Below, piece by piece: positions 53,433-62,107 of a DNA stretch of 64,000 nt (positions are counted from its first letter, which is position 1; each line of letters opens with the position of its first letter). The translations under genes were made by a program, and so were the position numbers. The DNA is from Richelia sinica FACHB-800 (lineage in GTDB: Bacteria; Cyanobacteriota; Cyanobacteriia; Cyanobacteriales; Nostocaceae). The stretch lies in assembly GCF_014698825.1 (NCBI RefSeq), contig NZ_JACJTT010000028.1:1-64000 (forward strand), written 5' to 3'. The notes beneath the pieces were generated by a model that searched no databases, was not told the origin of the DNA, and was given only the letters and a program-made list of their open reading frames with translations.

Positions 53433-53690
53433 CTACACTGTCAAGTTCGTCGGAGTGGATGTCAATTTAGTTGCTTTTTTAGTGGTCAAATATTGCTCGA
53501 TCGCTTCCCGAATCAAATCAGGTACTGTGCATTTTTCTAAATCAGCCAGATGTTTCAGTTGGTCTTTCATCTGCGGATGCATCAATACCTTTACCTGTTC
53601 AGAAAGAGGCTCATCTCTGCCATAGTCAAAGCGATACTTGGTTCCAAAATCAGGATTGCCACCAGGTCTCGCCATTGCTTCCACACTCAT
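53433..53690 (-). CDS. Small ribbon-helix-helix protein
   Basis: 85 residues. Residues about 30-68 fit a CopG/RHH fold: EQVKVLMHPQMKDQLKHLAD followed by CTVPDLIREAIEQYL. The N-terminal PGGNPDFGTKYRFDYGRDEP is a conserved arm seen in other Nostoc-type small DNA-binding proteins. A second ATG (MARPGG) is an equal start candidate. It is divergent from the ParB-like gene, with a short gap, and may regulate it or take part in partition. Confidence 0.6.
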   Translation of the reverse strand: MSVEAMARPGGNPDFGTKYRFDYGRDEPLSEQVKVLMHPQMKDQLKHLADLEKCTVPDLIREAIEQYLTTKKATKLTSTPTNLTV

Positions 53691-53806
53691 AACGACAACT
53701 TAATTATATCGCAACTAGAATTAAGCAAATATTTCTGAACAATATGGCTGAATTGCGTGGTACTACGTTATAATGTCAAGTATAATTGAACGGGAGCGCA
53801 AGTGTA

Positions 53807-54670
53807 ATGATTAATGCGCCGCTTGACAGGACTGCTACAGCTACCAATAATGACTTAAGTATTGATACTGCTAATATTACAATAACAGTCTTAGCTACCG
53901 AAGAACTAACAGAGGAAGAAGAGCGCGATCGCCTGCATTTAGAGCGTCAAGTAGAGAGAGCGTTTTACGAAGCTGGAAAAGCTTTGAGAGAATTGAGAGA
54001 CAGAAGACTATATCGCAACTCTCACAAAACTTTTGATGAATACTGCAAAGACAGGTTTAGCTATAACCGTTCCCGTTCCTATCAACTCATCGACGCAGCA
54101 GGTATTGTGGACAACCTGCGAGAATGTCCACAAATTGTGGACATTTTACCAACAGCTGAAGGACAGGTGCGACCACTGACAAAACTGGAAGCAGAGGAAC
54201 AAGTTGATTGTTGGCAGGAGGCAGTAGAGGCAGCAGGTGGTAAAGTACCATCAGGACGCATTGTCAAAAGTATTGTGGACAAAATACGCGAGAAAACGAA
54301 CTTGCCTAATCCCTACCACCTGGGAGAAGTGTGCCAAATATTACCAAAAGACAATCCAGAACTGAAAGGAAAAAGCGGGTGTTGGGGAATTATTACTCAT
54401 GTGGGTAATTTTAGTTGCACAATTACCACTTGGGACGGAGAGTATACTGTCAAAATAGAAAACCTCAAGTACTTAAATTACTCTGGGGCTGATTGTGAAT
54501 ATATGCAGCAATTATGCCAGCGCCTTGTGAGATTGCATCAAGCCACTGGGAATCGAGACGCTGCTGTGGGTTGGTTACTGAGTGGTTTAGGGAAGCAAAA
54601 TCAACCGTTTTTGACACCACTACAAGAAAAGTTATTGGCTGTTGTTGAGGAAGAGTACGGGTTGAGTTGA
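53807..54670 (+). CDS. ParB/plasmid-type DNA-binding protein (candidate)
   Basis: 287 residues from the ATG at 53807, which has a GGGAG site; a TTG at 53786 would add seven. The first half is helical and charged, then YRNSHKTFDEYCKDRFSYNR and SRSYQLIDAAGIVDNLREC form an HTH-like module. It is followed by LPTAEGQVRPLTKLEAEEQV, a signature of plasmid and phage proteins related to ParB-type or Rep-associated DNA binders. The C-terminal half (about 180-287) has an SH3-like strand region (GKSGCWGIITHVGNFSCTIT). The gene contains a perfect 19-bp palindrome and two half sites, a possible own-site arrangement. No ParA-type ATPase is in view. Confidence 0.6.
   Translation: MINAPLDRTATATNNDLSIDTANITITVLATEELTEEEERDRLHLERQVERAFYEAGKALRELRDRRLYRNSHKTFDEYCKDRFSYNRSRSYQLIDAAGIVDNLRECPQIVDILPTAEGQVRPLTKLEAEEQVDCWQEAVEAAGGKVPSGRIVKSIVDKIREKTNLPNPYHLGEVCQILPKDNPELKGKSGCWGIITHVGNFSCTITTWDGEYTVKIENLKYLNYSGADCEYMQQLCQRLVRLHQATGNRDAAVGWLLSGLGKQNQPFLTPLQEKLLAVVEEEYGLS
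54125..54143. promoter_or_regulatory. 19-bp palindrome inside the ParB-like gene
   Basis: TGTCCACAA-A-TTGTGGACA, same arms as the sites at 15681 and 48701. It encodes part of ECPQIVDI, and TTGTGGACA half sites flank it at 54105-54113 and 54273-54281. If the product binds this motif, this could be a centromere-like site within its own gene. Confidence 0.6.
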
Positions 54671-55045
54671 CGCTTTCCAGCGTGGATGTATCCCACATGC
54701 CGCACCCTCCGGTGTGACAATCGGTTTTTATGGCTAACGCCAAGCTTTGCTAACGGGTTTTTATCCACAATTAATGTTGCGTTTTTTACTAAAGCTAAGG
54801 AATTTTAGAGTGTGATAGCTTCTCTACGAGAGGCTAGGCCAACGCTCACCGCAGGCATCGCTCATCCCAAATCTCCAAACGACCAATTTTCGTTGTGTGA
54901 CAGTTTAGGATGCGGAAGGCAGGATGTATGAGAATTCTTGAGAAATAAAGCCTAACAGACCCCAATTAGCAACGGCTTTGCTAAACAGTCCCTAGATAGA
55001 ACACTATTTTGCTTACTTTTTCGTCCAGTATTCGCCACACTTTGC
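54671..55045. other. Intergenic region with repeat text and a DnaA-box-like site
   Basis: 375 bases. A perfect DnaA-box-like TTATCCACA lies at 54771-54779. Cyanobacterial repeat text (GGCTAACGCCAAGC, TTTGCTAACGG) surrounds it, and more repeats lie at 54830-54870. A 92-residue antisense ORF is not supported. An origin is possible but a single box is weak evidence. Confidence 0.4.
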
Positions 55046-56161
55046 TCAGTCAGATTTCGTTGTGTTAGGCAAATGGACAGTGAAGATAGTACCTTTCCCT
55101 AAAGTTGAAGAAACAGATATATTTCCTTGATGGGCTTCGACAATTTGTCGGGATAAATATAATCCTAAACCGTTGCCTTGACGTTGATGCTTGCCTTGGC
55201 GAAAACGTTCAAATAACAGTAATTGCTCTGTTTCACTGATACCAATGCCTGTATCCTCCACTTCAATTTTTACCCCTTGAACGGTGGAACAGAGGCGAAT
55301 TTCTACTGAACCAACATCGGTGAAGCGAATGGCATTACCAACTAAGTTAACTAGCAGTCGGTGTAGTTCTATCCTATCTCCCCACACTTTTACTGCTGAT
55401 GGATATGTATTGTTCAATTTTGTGGTGAGATTTAAGTTTTTCACCAGAGCTAAAGGTTGAAGTTCCTCAACTACTTTTTGGCTTAATTCCCACAAATCTA
55501 CAGCAAAGAACTCCAAATATTTACTGCCTGCTTCATACTGGTAAACTTCTAGCATATTTTCAACCATATCTAACAGGGTTTGATTATTTTCAGCAATTTG
55601 CTGTAAATATTCTTGTATTTGGGACAATTGTTGACCAAAACTTCCTGTTTGAATCAGGTTCAGCATTTGGATTGCAGATGTTAAAGGAGTACGTAAATCA
55701 TGAGTTAAGTTAATTACAAAATCTTCCCGTCGTTGGCGAGCAATTGCTTCTCGTTGATAAATACTGTGTTTAAGTCGCAGTAGCGATCTCACTCGCGTCA
55801 GCAATTCATTTATCTCTACAGGCGCAATTAAAAATTCGTCAGCACCCGCTTGTAAACCTTGAATTAAATTAGACTCGTCACAATTGGTAATCAGCAAAAC
55901 AGGTATAAAAGGTAAGTCAGAATTCTGTTTGATTTGTCGAGTAATTTCATGACCAGTCTTATTTGGCATGAAGGTATCTAATAGCACTAAGTCAGGGGGA
56001 GATTCTGCAATCTTGATTAAGACTTCACAATGACTATTTGCTACTGTTACCTTGTATCCTTGGTGCTTGAGAACAGATTTCACGCCGTCAAAATTTTTCG
56101 CTGTGTCATCTACCAAAAGGATGCTTTCTGTTGAATATGGTTTCCAAGAGAAAGGTGTCAT
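55046..56161 (-). CDS. Response-regulator / histidine-kinase hybrid (receiver first)
   Basis: 371 residues: an N-terminal receiver (about 10-125) followed by a histidine kinase. The receiver has the acidic pair D18-D19 and phospho-acceptor D62 (LVLLDTFMP). The usual switch lysine is missing, LIAP at 111-114 standing where other receivers have a K-P pair. The kinase has H154 in LTHDLRTPL, an N box (LVNLVGNAIRF) and G boxes (VEDTGIGIS, GNGLGLYLSRQIV). The receiver probably receives phosphate from another kinase and tunes this one. It is divergent from a NarL-type regulator, its likely partner. No membrane segment, so it works in the cytoplasm. Confidence 0.9.
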   Translation of the reverse strand: MTPFSWKPYSTESILLVDDTAKNFDGVKSVLKHQGYKVTVANSHCEVLIKIAESPPDLVLLDTFMPNKTGHEITRQIKQNSDLPFIPVLLITNCDESNLIQGLQAGADEFLIAPVEINELLTRVRSLLRLKHSIYQREAIARQRREDFVINLTHDLRTPLTSAIQMLNLIQTGSFGQQLSQIQEYLQQIAENNQTLLDMVENMLEVYQYEAGSKYLEFFAVDLWELSQKVVEELQPLALVKNLNLTTKLNNTYPSAVKVWGDRIELHRLLVNLVGNAIRFTDVGSVEIRLCSTVQGVKIEVEDTGIGISETEQLLLFERFRQGKHQRQGNGLGLYLSRQIVEAHQGNISVSSTLGKGTIFTVHLPNTTKSD

Positions 56162-56380
56162 ACGGCTATAGTAGATATTTTAAATTTAGTTTGCTATTAA
56201 TTTTTTTCTACGTATCTTCATCTTTAGATAGATTTATAAAGAAAATTTGAAGACTCTTCATACCTCGATAGGTAGATATTGGCTAAAGAGCAGGAAAAAT
56301 CTGACCGATAGAATGAGCCATTTTTAACTCATGAGTTACCACACTAGGAGGAGTACATTCACTAGTTGTTGAGATAAATC

Positions 56381-57097
56381 ATGAAAAATATCAGAGCAGC
56401 AGTTATCGAAGACAACAATTTGACTAGGGTGGGAATACGCAGTTGTTTGAATGAGCAAAAGAATATTCAAGTTGTGGGAGATGCTGAAACTGCGGCTGTT
56501 GGTCTCAAATTGCTGCAAGATAATAAACCAGATATTGCAATTGTGGATATTGGATTACCAGATTTTGACGGCATAGCACTGGTACAGCAGTTTCGACAAT
56601 CTATGCTAGCAGAAGCCGCAGAGCAAACAAAAATCATTATGCTCACTTCGTATACTGTGGAACAAAAGGTATTAGCAGCATTTGCAGCGGGGGCTGATTC
56701 TTACTGTGTGAAGACAATTAAGTTTGAGTTACTGTTAGAAGCAGTATATGCAACCTACGAAGGCTATTCGTGGCTTGACCCAGTAATTGCGAAAATTATT
56801 CTCAAGCATACTCGTCAATTGACAGCGATGGCGCAACAGAAAGTTGCTCAACCGATAACCATCTCTGCAATTGCGCCAGAACAAGCTGGTATTCCAGAAA
56901 CAGAACCATTGACCAATCGGGAAATGCAAGTTTTGGAGTTAATTGTCCAAGGTTATACAAATCAACAAATTGCCAAAAAACTCTACCTCAGCATAAGCAG
57001 TGTTAAAGTATACGTGCGGAGTATTTTGGACAAACTTTGTGCTAGCGATCGCACTCAAGCTGCTGTCATAGCCTTGCGAGCAGGTTTACTTGAGTAA
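56381..57097 (+). CDS. NarL/LuxR-family response regulator
   Basis: 238 residues. Receiver 1-125 with D10-D11 and phospho-acceptor D56 (AIVDIGLPDFDG) and the switch lysine in CVKTIKF. C-terminal LuxR-type HTH: LTNREMQVLELIVQGYTNQQ, IAKKLYLSISSVKVYVRSIL. It activates or represses genes when phosphorylated. It is divergent from the hybrid kinase with a 219-base shared promoter region, so the two probably form one signalling unit. Target genes unknown. Confidence 0.92.
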   Translation: MKNIRAAVIEDNNLTRVGIRSCLNEQKNIQVVGDAETAAVGLKLLQDNKPDIAIVDIGLPDFDGIALVQQFRQSMLAEAAEQTKIIMLTSYTVEQKVLAAFAAGADSYCVKTIKFELLLEAVYATYEGYSWLDPVIAKIILKHTRQLTAMAQQKVAQPITISAIAPEQAGIPETEPLTNREMQVLELIVQGYTNQQIAKKLYLSISSVKVYVRSILDKLCASDRTQAAVIALRAGLLE

Positions 57098-57213
57098 AAC
57101 ATTAGACAAGCAAAGAAATCTACGGGAGACAACTACCTAAAGTGAAGTGTTGTCACACGACACGAAGAACAAAGATGACTACTATAGAAAAAGTAGTTGC
57201 TCTTGAAATATTA

Positions 57214-57302
57214 ACCGCGCTTACATCCCTATCCCCTTGTGGGTGGGGTTTTACGCGCGGTCAATAAAAAGCCAACAAGCCATTACATAACCCTTGTTGG
57301 CT
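57214..57302. terminator. Two hairpins between convergent genes
   Basis: An outer hairpin has stem ACCGCGC/GCGCGGT (57214-57220 and 57255-57261). A second, AGCCAACAAG/CTTGTTGGCT (57270-57279 and 57293-57302), runs into a T-tract when read on the minus strand. The second is a good terminator for the Gp157-like gene; the first may end the response-regulator transcript. Confidence 0.7.
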
Positions 57303-57315
57303 CATCAATAAGGTG

Positions 57316-57897
57316 CTAGTGAACTAAAAGTGAATCTTTGAAATCTTGAATTGCTGTTGCTGTTAAAGCATAAACAACCCGACGTTTACGTTCAACATGA
57401 GTACCATCTACAGGAATTCCTTTCTTCCAAGCAGCAATAATTGCTTTCTTATCTGCTGAGTAAACCGTCTTTACTTTTCGGTATTTTGCAGGTAATTGTT
57501 CTGCATCTACCAGTACGTCACAACTCGGCGGGTTTTCTTTAATTGTGATCCGTAGTGAATTACCAACCATTTGCTCAGGTAAAATCCCTGTAGCATTTTG
57601 TTCTAAAATAGTTTCATCGAATTTCTGCCGCCAGCGTTCTAGTCTTAAAAGTGCTGATTGATGTACGGCTTTAAGGTGTTCTAATCGTTGCTTAATAGCT
57701 GTTATTTCTGCATCTAGTTGTAATGCCAGTTCGGCTTGGATATCAACAGCTTGTGACTGTGCTTCCTCAGTTTCCCAAATAGCAGTGATAATAGCATCTT
57801 CTTCTTCAGGAGTCTGGCAATTAGTTAGCTGTTCCCAGAGATGAGCAGCTGTTTGGGATAGTCCTGCTAAAGATTGTTGCGCGAGTGCTATAGTCAT
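57316..57897 (-). CDS. Siphovirus Gp157-like protein
   Basis: 193 residues from the ATG at 57897 (AAGGTGG site just upstream; the longer frame to 57915 is not needed). The first two thirds are a charged coiled coil (QAELALQLDAEITAIKQRLE, ALLRLERWRQKF). The end has the conserved Gp157 pattern: NSLRITIKENPPSCDVLVDA, LPAKYRKVKTVYSADKKAI and AWKKGIPVDGTHVERKRRVV. Gp157 proteins occur in phages and plasmids and one was linked to phage resistance; the mechanism is not established. It is preceded immediately by a 66-residue ORF. Confidence 0.75.
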   Translation of the reverse strand: MTIALAQQSLAGLSQTAAHLWEQLTNCQTPEEEDAIITAIWETEEAQSQAVDIQAELALQLDAEITAIKQRLEHLKAVHQSALLRLERWRQKFDETILEQNATGILPEQMVGNSLRITIKENPPSCDVLVDAEQLPAKYRKVKTVYSADKKAIIAAWKKGIPVDGTHVERKRRVVYALTATAIQDFKDSLLVH

Positions 57898-57899
57898 GA

Positions 57900-58100
57900 T
57901 TACCACCTTCCACAAGTCTGATAGTATTCATGTTCAGTTTCAATTTGGTTTAAAATAGCTATTGTGCCCACATCTAAATTGGTATCGAGAGATAAATTTG
58001 AAGTGCGCTGTTGTATAACCTGATGATTTTGCTCAGTCGCAGCAGTAAAGTTAGGCTTCAGTATTGTTATACTTTCTGTTACAGTTGTTGATTGTTGCAT
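57900..58100 (-). CDS. Small hypothetical protein upstream of the Gp157-like gene
   Basis: 66 residues, Thr/Gln-rich (STTVTESITILKPNFTAATE) ending in HEYYQTCGRW. Its last codons form the ribosome site of the next gene (GGAAGGTGG, stop TAA, then ATG three bases on), so the two are tightly coupled, which supports expression. No family recognised. Confidence 0.5.
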   Translation of the reverse strand: MQQSTTVTESITILKPNFTAATEQNHQVIQQRTSNLSLDTNLDVGTIAILNQIETEHEYYQTCGRW

Positions 58101-58237
58101 TATTTAGGTTGCTTAACGCCATCAATCTGAGCGCGATAGCGCATCTATTTATGTTCGTATTGCACCAAAATTTTCTGATTTATTTTAGTGTAATTTTTTC
58201 TTTACGTTGTCAATTTAGGATTAAAACTGCAAATAAG

Positions 58238-58489
58238 ATGAAACTCATCAAAAAATCTGAAAAGCTTATTCAAAAGCCGAAAATAGTAGAAGAAGGAAAA
58301 GAACAAGAAGTGCAAATCGATTCTCGTAATTTAGAAGATTCTGTTGTTGATAACCAACTAAACCCAAGTATAGAATATCAAGAACCAAACTTTGTGCCAA
58401 TGCGTGATAATGCTGTAGTTCTATCTGTAGGTAATACAGGATGGCAAATTTCTGAGATTTGGAAAGATATTAGATTAGACAGTTTTTAA
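58238..58489 (+). CDS. Small hypothetical protein
   Basis: 83 residues from the ATG at 58238; the open frame extends upstream to a TTG-type start at 58064, but that part is hydrophobic and overlaps the promoter of the divergent gene. The N-terminus is Lys-rich (MKLIKKSEKLIQKPK), the middle acidic, and the end is ordered (MRDNAVVLSVGNTGWQISEI). No good ribosome site. It is 62 bases before the PD-(D/E)XK-like gene on the same strand. Confidence 0.4.
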   Translation: MKLIKKSEKLIQKPKIVEEGKEQEVQIDSRNLEDSVVDNQLNPSIEYQEPNFVPMRDNAVVLSVGNTGWQISEIWKDIRLDSF

Positions 58490-58551
58490 TTATTAGTTGA
58501 TTGTTTGATGTGACGACTTTTGAATTGTTAGAGTTTAACAAAAATTAAGTT

Positions 58552-59181
58552 ATGTCTACTGATTATTATCCAATCGTTCTTTATCCACCTTTAGCTAGGC
58601 AGTGGAGGAGTGGTAATCAAAGACAGAAGTATCTAAAAGCTTCATTTCAAGGTTGCGTTGCATTACCAGATGAAAATAGTATAGCCAAGCAGGGAGTGAG
58701 CGAAAGACATTTTTTTCGGCATTTACTGGCGGCTTTTTCTGGAAATCTGATTTGTCAGGCAGTTGAGTTTGAAATTCCTGGTTATCCTCTTCGCTACTCC
58801 GCTGATTTTATTTTTTATCATCACTCATCTGGATTAGCACTTGATATCGAGATTGATGAGCCTTATACTGGAGATACTGGTAAACCTCATCACTGTATTG
58901 ATGTTGAGGATGATAAAATTCGCAACCGTTTTTTCTTAGAGCGTAATTGGGTTGTAATCAGGTTTGCAGAAATTCAGGTAGTGCGTCATCCTTGGAGTTG
59001 TTGTAAGGTTATTGCTCAAACAATTGCTAAGTTAACAGGAGATGATAACCTGTTCGTGCTGTTACAAAGATGGGCTGATGTACCTTTACAAAAACGCTGG
59101 ACAAAGCGTGAGGCTAGGCTGAGGAAAAGGAATAATTATCGTCAGTCTTATCTGCAAGATATATACCAACACAGTCTATGA
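58552..59181 (+). CDS. PD-(D/E)XK nuclease-like protein (DUF559/VSR-like)
   Basis: 209 residues. The core YSADFIFYHHSSGLALDIEI followed by DEPY has the spaced D...E.E pattern of PD-(D/E)XK nucleases (D at about 84, E at about 99). After a short insert comes RNRFFLERNWVVIRFAEIQV, the strand that follows the active site in VSR-like and DUF559 proteins. A basic C-terminus (RWTKREARLRKRNNY) could bind DNA. The family call is from motif spacing only. No methylase partner is seen. It could be a repair-type nuclease. Confidence 0.6.
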   Translation: MSTDYYPIVLYPPLARQWRSGNQRQKYLKASFQGCVALPDENSIAKQGVSERHFFRHLLAAFSGNLICQAVEFEIPGYPLRYSADFIFYHHSSGLALDIEIDEPYTGDTGKPHHCIDVEDDKIRNRFFLERNWVVIRFAEIQVVRHPWSCCKVIAQTIAKLTGDDNLFVLLQRWADVPLQKRWTKREARLRKRNNYRQSYLQDIYQHSL

Positions 59182-59581
59182 ATTAAACAATTCAAGCCAC
59201 AATACTAACTTACACTACTTGATTGATAATTTTGGTATTCAGTTAGTTTCAAATAACTAACTTTTTTGGAAGCAATAACAATGGTTGCTAGAAACTACAA
59301 ATTAGATAACCAAAAATTGATGGTCTACGGGCTGCACTTCAATAATATTGCGATACCAGGAAAGAAATGCTACATTCCAAACATCAACTTTTACTTTAAC
59401 AGTTGTTTCCTCTCGCATTTGACCATAGCGTTCTGAACTATTCCAAATCAGGTAAAAATTTTATTTCTTTGTAGTCTAGAATACTTATTCTCTCGTTAAG
59501 TAACTTCAAAAATCCCCTTAATACGAAATGAGGGTAATTAAACTTGCTCCCATCTATATTTGATTAATTTTTGCAACTGTC
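59182..59581. other. Gene-free stretch with a possible decayed ORF
   Basis: 400 bases before the HTH protein gene. A short + frame (59281-59436, 51 residues) and a minus frame over the same DNA are both open. The minus one, read from about 59450, gives MREETTVKVKVDVWNVAFLS and more, with a protein-like composition, and may be a gene remnant. Neither has clear start signals. The rest is AT-rich. Confidence 0.35.
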
Positions 59582-61180
59582 ATGACTTCAGATAAAAAAA
59601 AAGTCTTTAAAGATACTGACAATCACGAATTAAATCAATCTATTTTAAATGAAATTCAAGATAATATTAAACAAGTAATTCGCGATAAATTACCTCATTA
59701 TTTTTTATCTGAACAGACATTCTATAGAGCAGCAGCAGATAATTCAGAATTGTTTGATGCCATATTTAACGAAGTATTGTATAGTACAATATCCTCACTA
59801 GCTGCTGCAAAATATCAAATTGATGAAAATACCCTACCTCATCTCTATAATATAATCAATAAGGATCTTGAAGGCTGTAGAGATGGACAAAAAAGCTCTT
59901 TATTTACATCACAGCCATTTGAGGCAATTCCTACAGCAGCACTTATGCTTTCAAGTATTAATTCTCAGATTAAAAAACAAGAGTTTTGGCACAAGAATGA
60001 AGAGGGGATAGCTGTTGCACAACATAGAGCTAAAGGTAATCCCCAAAATTATATTGAGCATTATATTAGTACCCCAGGTGATGTAACATTACTTCCTTGG
60101 AATGAAGCCCAACAGATTATTGATAAATTTGGCTTTAATAGTGTAAAATTACACTTAATATTTGCTGCCTATACGATGGAGCAGGAAAAACCTTGGGAAA
60201 GCTTATTTACTATCAAAGGTAGTGAGTTAATCGAAAAAATTGGCTGGGATAAGCGAACTAATTTACCTAAACATCAAAAACTTCTAGAAATAGCAAAAAC
60301 TGCGTTTGCATTGGATTGTTTGTTGGTTAAAACAGTATGGATAGAAGGTAGAAATAGAAAAGGTGGTATAAATGCTAGTACACCTGTTGGTCGTATGTGG
60401 AACATCACGATTGTGCCGTATGGTCAGGTGAATTTATCTGGCAATATAGAAGAACCATTAGAAGTTCAGATCATTATTCAACCAGGTGCTTGGACTAAAT
60501 ACTTTTTGAACCGAGCAGGAGCAGAATCACGGGAAGCTTTGTTTCAATTTGGCTACTTAGCTCAAAAAGTCTTAGAAATTGATCCTTATCATGAAGAACT
60601 GACATTAAGGTTAGCTATATATTTGACACTAGATAGCCGGGTTCGTCTTGATGGCAACTACAGAGTACAGGAGCTAATAGAAATTGCACTGCCCAAAACA
60701 GAACTAGATAAAGCTTTATGTGATCGAATGAAAGCTTTTAAGCTGAAGCGACGTTGGGATAAAGCTTTAGATCAGTTGCTTAATAAACTTAACTGGCAAA
60801 TTGCATTTGACCCAGAAACTTATCCTGAATTGCTAAGGCCAGGGTGTAAGCAGAAACAGCCTAAAGGATACTTTAACAAACTATTGAATGCTCGGCTGAC
60901 TATCAAGCCCCCACATCCTATTCCTGAACTAATAGCATCCAAAGTTAAGCCAAAGTTATCACAATTACAGCCCAAAATAAAGGATACAACTTCAGAAGAT
61001 ATTAAATTGACTGGTAGCCAAGTGAGAGAGGCACGGATTGCCAAAGGGTGGCCACAGACTAAATTAGCTAGTTTTTTAAGTGTATCTCAAAAGTTCATCT
61101 CATTAGTAGAACGAGGCGATCGCCCACTTAGCCCGCAACAATCCGCCTATGTCCGCATCCTCTTAGATATCAAATTTTAA
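59582..61180 (+). CDS. Replication-initiator-like protein with C-terminal Cro/C1 HTH (candidate)
   Basis: 532 residues. The body (about 1-410) is mostly helical with two segments that read like winged-helix modules (SLFTIKGSELIEKIGWDKRT and LRLAIYLTLDSRVRLDGN). This is the general plan of some plasmid replication initiators, but no diagnostic motif was found. The C-terminal 60 residues are a clear XRE-type HTH: LTGSQVREARIAKGWPQTKL, ASFLSVSQKFISLVERGDR. A hairpin with T-tract (CCAACA/TGTTGG, 61233-61261) follows the stop. DNA binding is confident; the rest is not. It could regulate the replication region downstream. Confidence 0.5.
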   Translation: MTSDKKKVFKDTDNHELNQSILNEIQDNIKQVIRDKLPHYFLSEQTFYRAAADNSELFDAIFNEVLYSTISSLAAAKYQIDENTLPHLYNIINKDLEGCRDGQKSSLFTSQPFEAIPTAALMLSSINSQIKKQEFWHKNEEGIAVAQHRAKGNPQNYIEHYISTPGDVTLLPWNEAQQIIDKFGFNSVKLHLIFAAYTMEQEKPWESLFTIKGSELIEKIGWDKRTNLPKHQKLLEIAKTAFALDCLLVKTVWIEGRNRKGGINASTPVGRMWNITIVPYGQVNLSGNIEEPLEVQIIIQPGAWTKYFLNRAGAESREALFQFGYLAQKVLEIDPYHEELTLRLAIYLTLDSRVRLDGNYRVQELIEIALPKTELDKALCDRMKAFKLKRRWDKALDQLLNKLNWQIAFDPETYPELLRPGCKQKQPKGYFNKLLNARLTIKPPHPIPELIASKVKPKLSQLQPKIKDTTSEDIKLTGSQVREARIAKGWPQTKLASFLSVSQKFISLVERGDRPLSPQQSAYVRILLDIKF

Positions 61181-61232
61181 CTAAGTGGAACTATTTGAAA
61201 AAACAAAAATATGTAAAGGCAAGTAAATTAGT

Positions 61233-61268
61233 CCAACAGCCTCTTCAATCTTGCTTGTTGGTTTTTTC
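61233..61268 (+). terminator. Terminator-like hairpin after the HTH protein gene
   Basis: CCAACA (61233-61238) and TGTTGG (61256-61261) enclose a 17-base loop and are followed by TTTTTT. The stem is only 6 bp, so it is moderate evidence. Confidence 0.5.
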
Positions 61269-61278
61269 CTGGCTATAA

Positions 61279-61530
61279 CAACAATTTTTAAAGCTAATCT
61301 ACTTAATTCGGCGGAATTGTCAACCTTTAGTCGTTTGTGCATTGTGCTGCAAGCAAGGCAGGGTGTGCTACTTCACCAAGTTTTCACCACCAGATGGCTA
61401 TCAACTTCAAGCAGATGGTTTTTGTTCTAGTTTAGTTCTCAAACAAAATTTAGTTCTAAAGAAAAAAAATGCAAAAATAGCTTGTAACCCTTGTCTTACA
61501 TGGCTTTTAGCGTTAGAACAAAAACTCTAG
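61279..61530 (+). other. Cysteine-rich open frame, status uncertain
   Basis: Open from 61279 to a stop at 61530, with no ATG; TTG at 61342 is the only usual start. The frame reads VVCALCCKQGRVCYFTKFSP and later GFCSS and CNPCLTW, a zinc-ribbon-like cysteine spacing with a protein-like composition. It could be the end of a decayed gene or a small zinc protein. No ribosome site seen. Confidence 0.3.
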
Positions 61531-61560
61531 TATCCTATAACAAAAACTCTAGTATCCTAT
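61517..61560. repeat. Tandem 22-bp duplication
   Basis: Two identical 22-bp copies beginning AACAAAAACTCTAGTATCC lie head to tail at 61517-61538 and 61539-61560. They are followed by a GGGGGC-type hairpin and TTTTTTT at about 61567-61602, which may be a terminator. Could be an iteron-like pair near the replication gene, but only two copies exist. Confidence 0.5.
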
Positions 61561-61797
61561 AACAAACGGGGGCTATACCCCTTGCTAAATAAGGGTTTTT
61601 TTCTGCGGAGAAGATAGATCAGTTTTCAAATACCGTTCTTGCCAATATGGCACAATGTGTGAATATTACCTACGCGGCTATCTATTGACTGAACAAATCA
61701 CCCTTTTGATGCGAAATACGGTGGATTCGGCAGTTTCGGTAGCGCTTTCTGAGGTTTATAACGAAAAAAACTGCATTTACCAAGGAGTTTTGTTTAT

Positions 61798-61881
61798 GGG
61801 GCTAAACATAGAACTGCTGGACTTATTTAATCAATCTTTGTTAGGGAATTATCATAACTCCAAAAAAAAAGCTGGGTAGTC
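61798..61881 (+). CDS. Very small ORF (27 aa) with strong ribosome site
   Basis: An AAGGAG site lies eight bases before the ATG. The product would be MGLNIELLDLFNQSLLGNYH and a Lys-rich tail reading through a run of nine A, where slippage could alter the end. Too short to judge; included because of the ribosome site and its place before the replication gene. A longer frame from 61655 is open but has no start signal. Confidence 0.3.
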
Positions 61882-61925
61882 CGCTAGTTGTTTGGTTTCG
61901 GTAACAGGAGACTCAAAAGTCTAGA

Positions 61926-62078
61926 ATGACGTTCACCAAAAACCACGAGATGATTTCCAGTCATCTCAACAACGGGCGAGCTATCCAACTCGTCCAAACA
62001 AACAAAAAAATATTTGATCCCATTTTAGACCATGAATTTCCTGTTTACCAACAATTATTAGGCATGAAACTGAGATAG
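61926..62078 (+). CDS. Small ORF (50 aa) upstream of the replication gene
   Basis: ATG at 61926, stop at 62078. The product (MTFTKNHEMISSHLNNGRAI, then QLVQTNKKIFD and a LGMKLR end) has a balanced composition and one predicted helix pair. An AGGAG lies about 14 bases upstream, a little far. It follows the 27-residue ORF closely. No family recognised. Confidence 0.35.
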   Translation: MTFTKNHEMISSHLNNGRAIQLVQTNKKIFDPILDHEFPVYQQLLGMKLR

Positions 62079-62107
62079 CTGTGGCATACTTCCTACCCTA
62101 CAGGATA

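Noticed and set aside
54465-54743. 92-residue minus-strand ORF over the end of the ParB-like gene
   Set aside because: Antisense to a well-supported gene, with no start signal.
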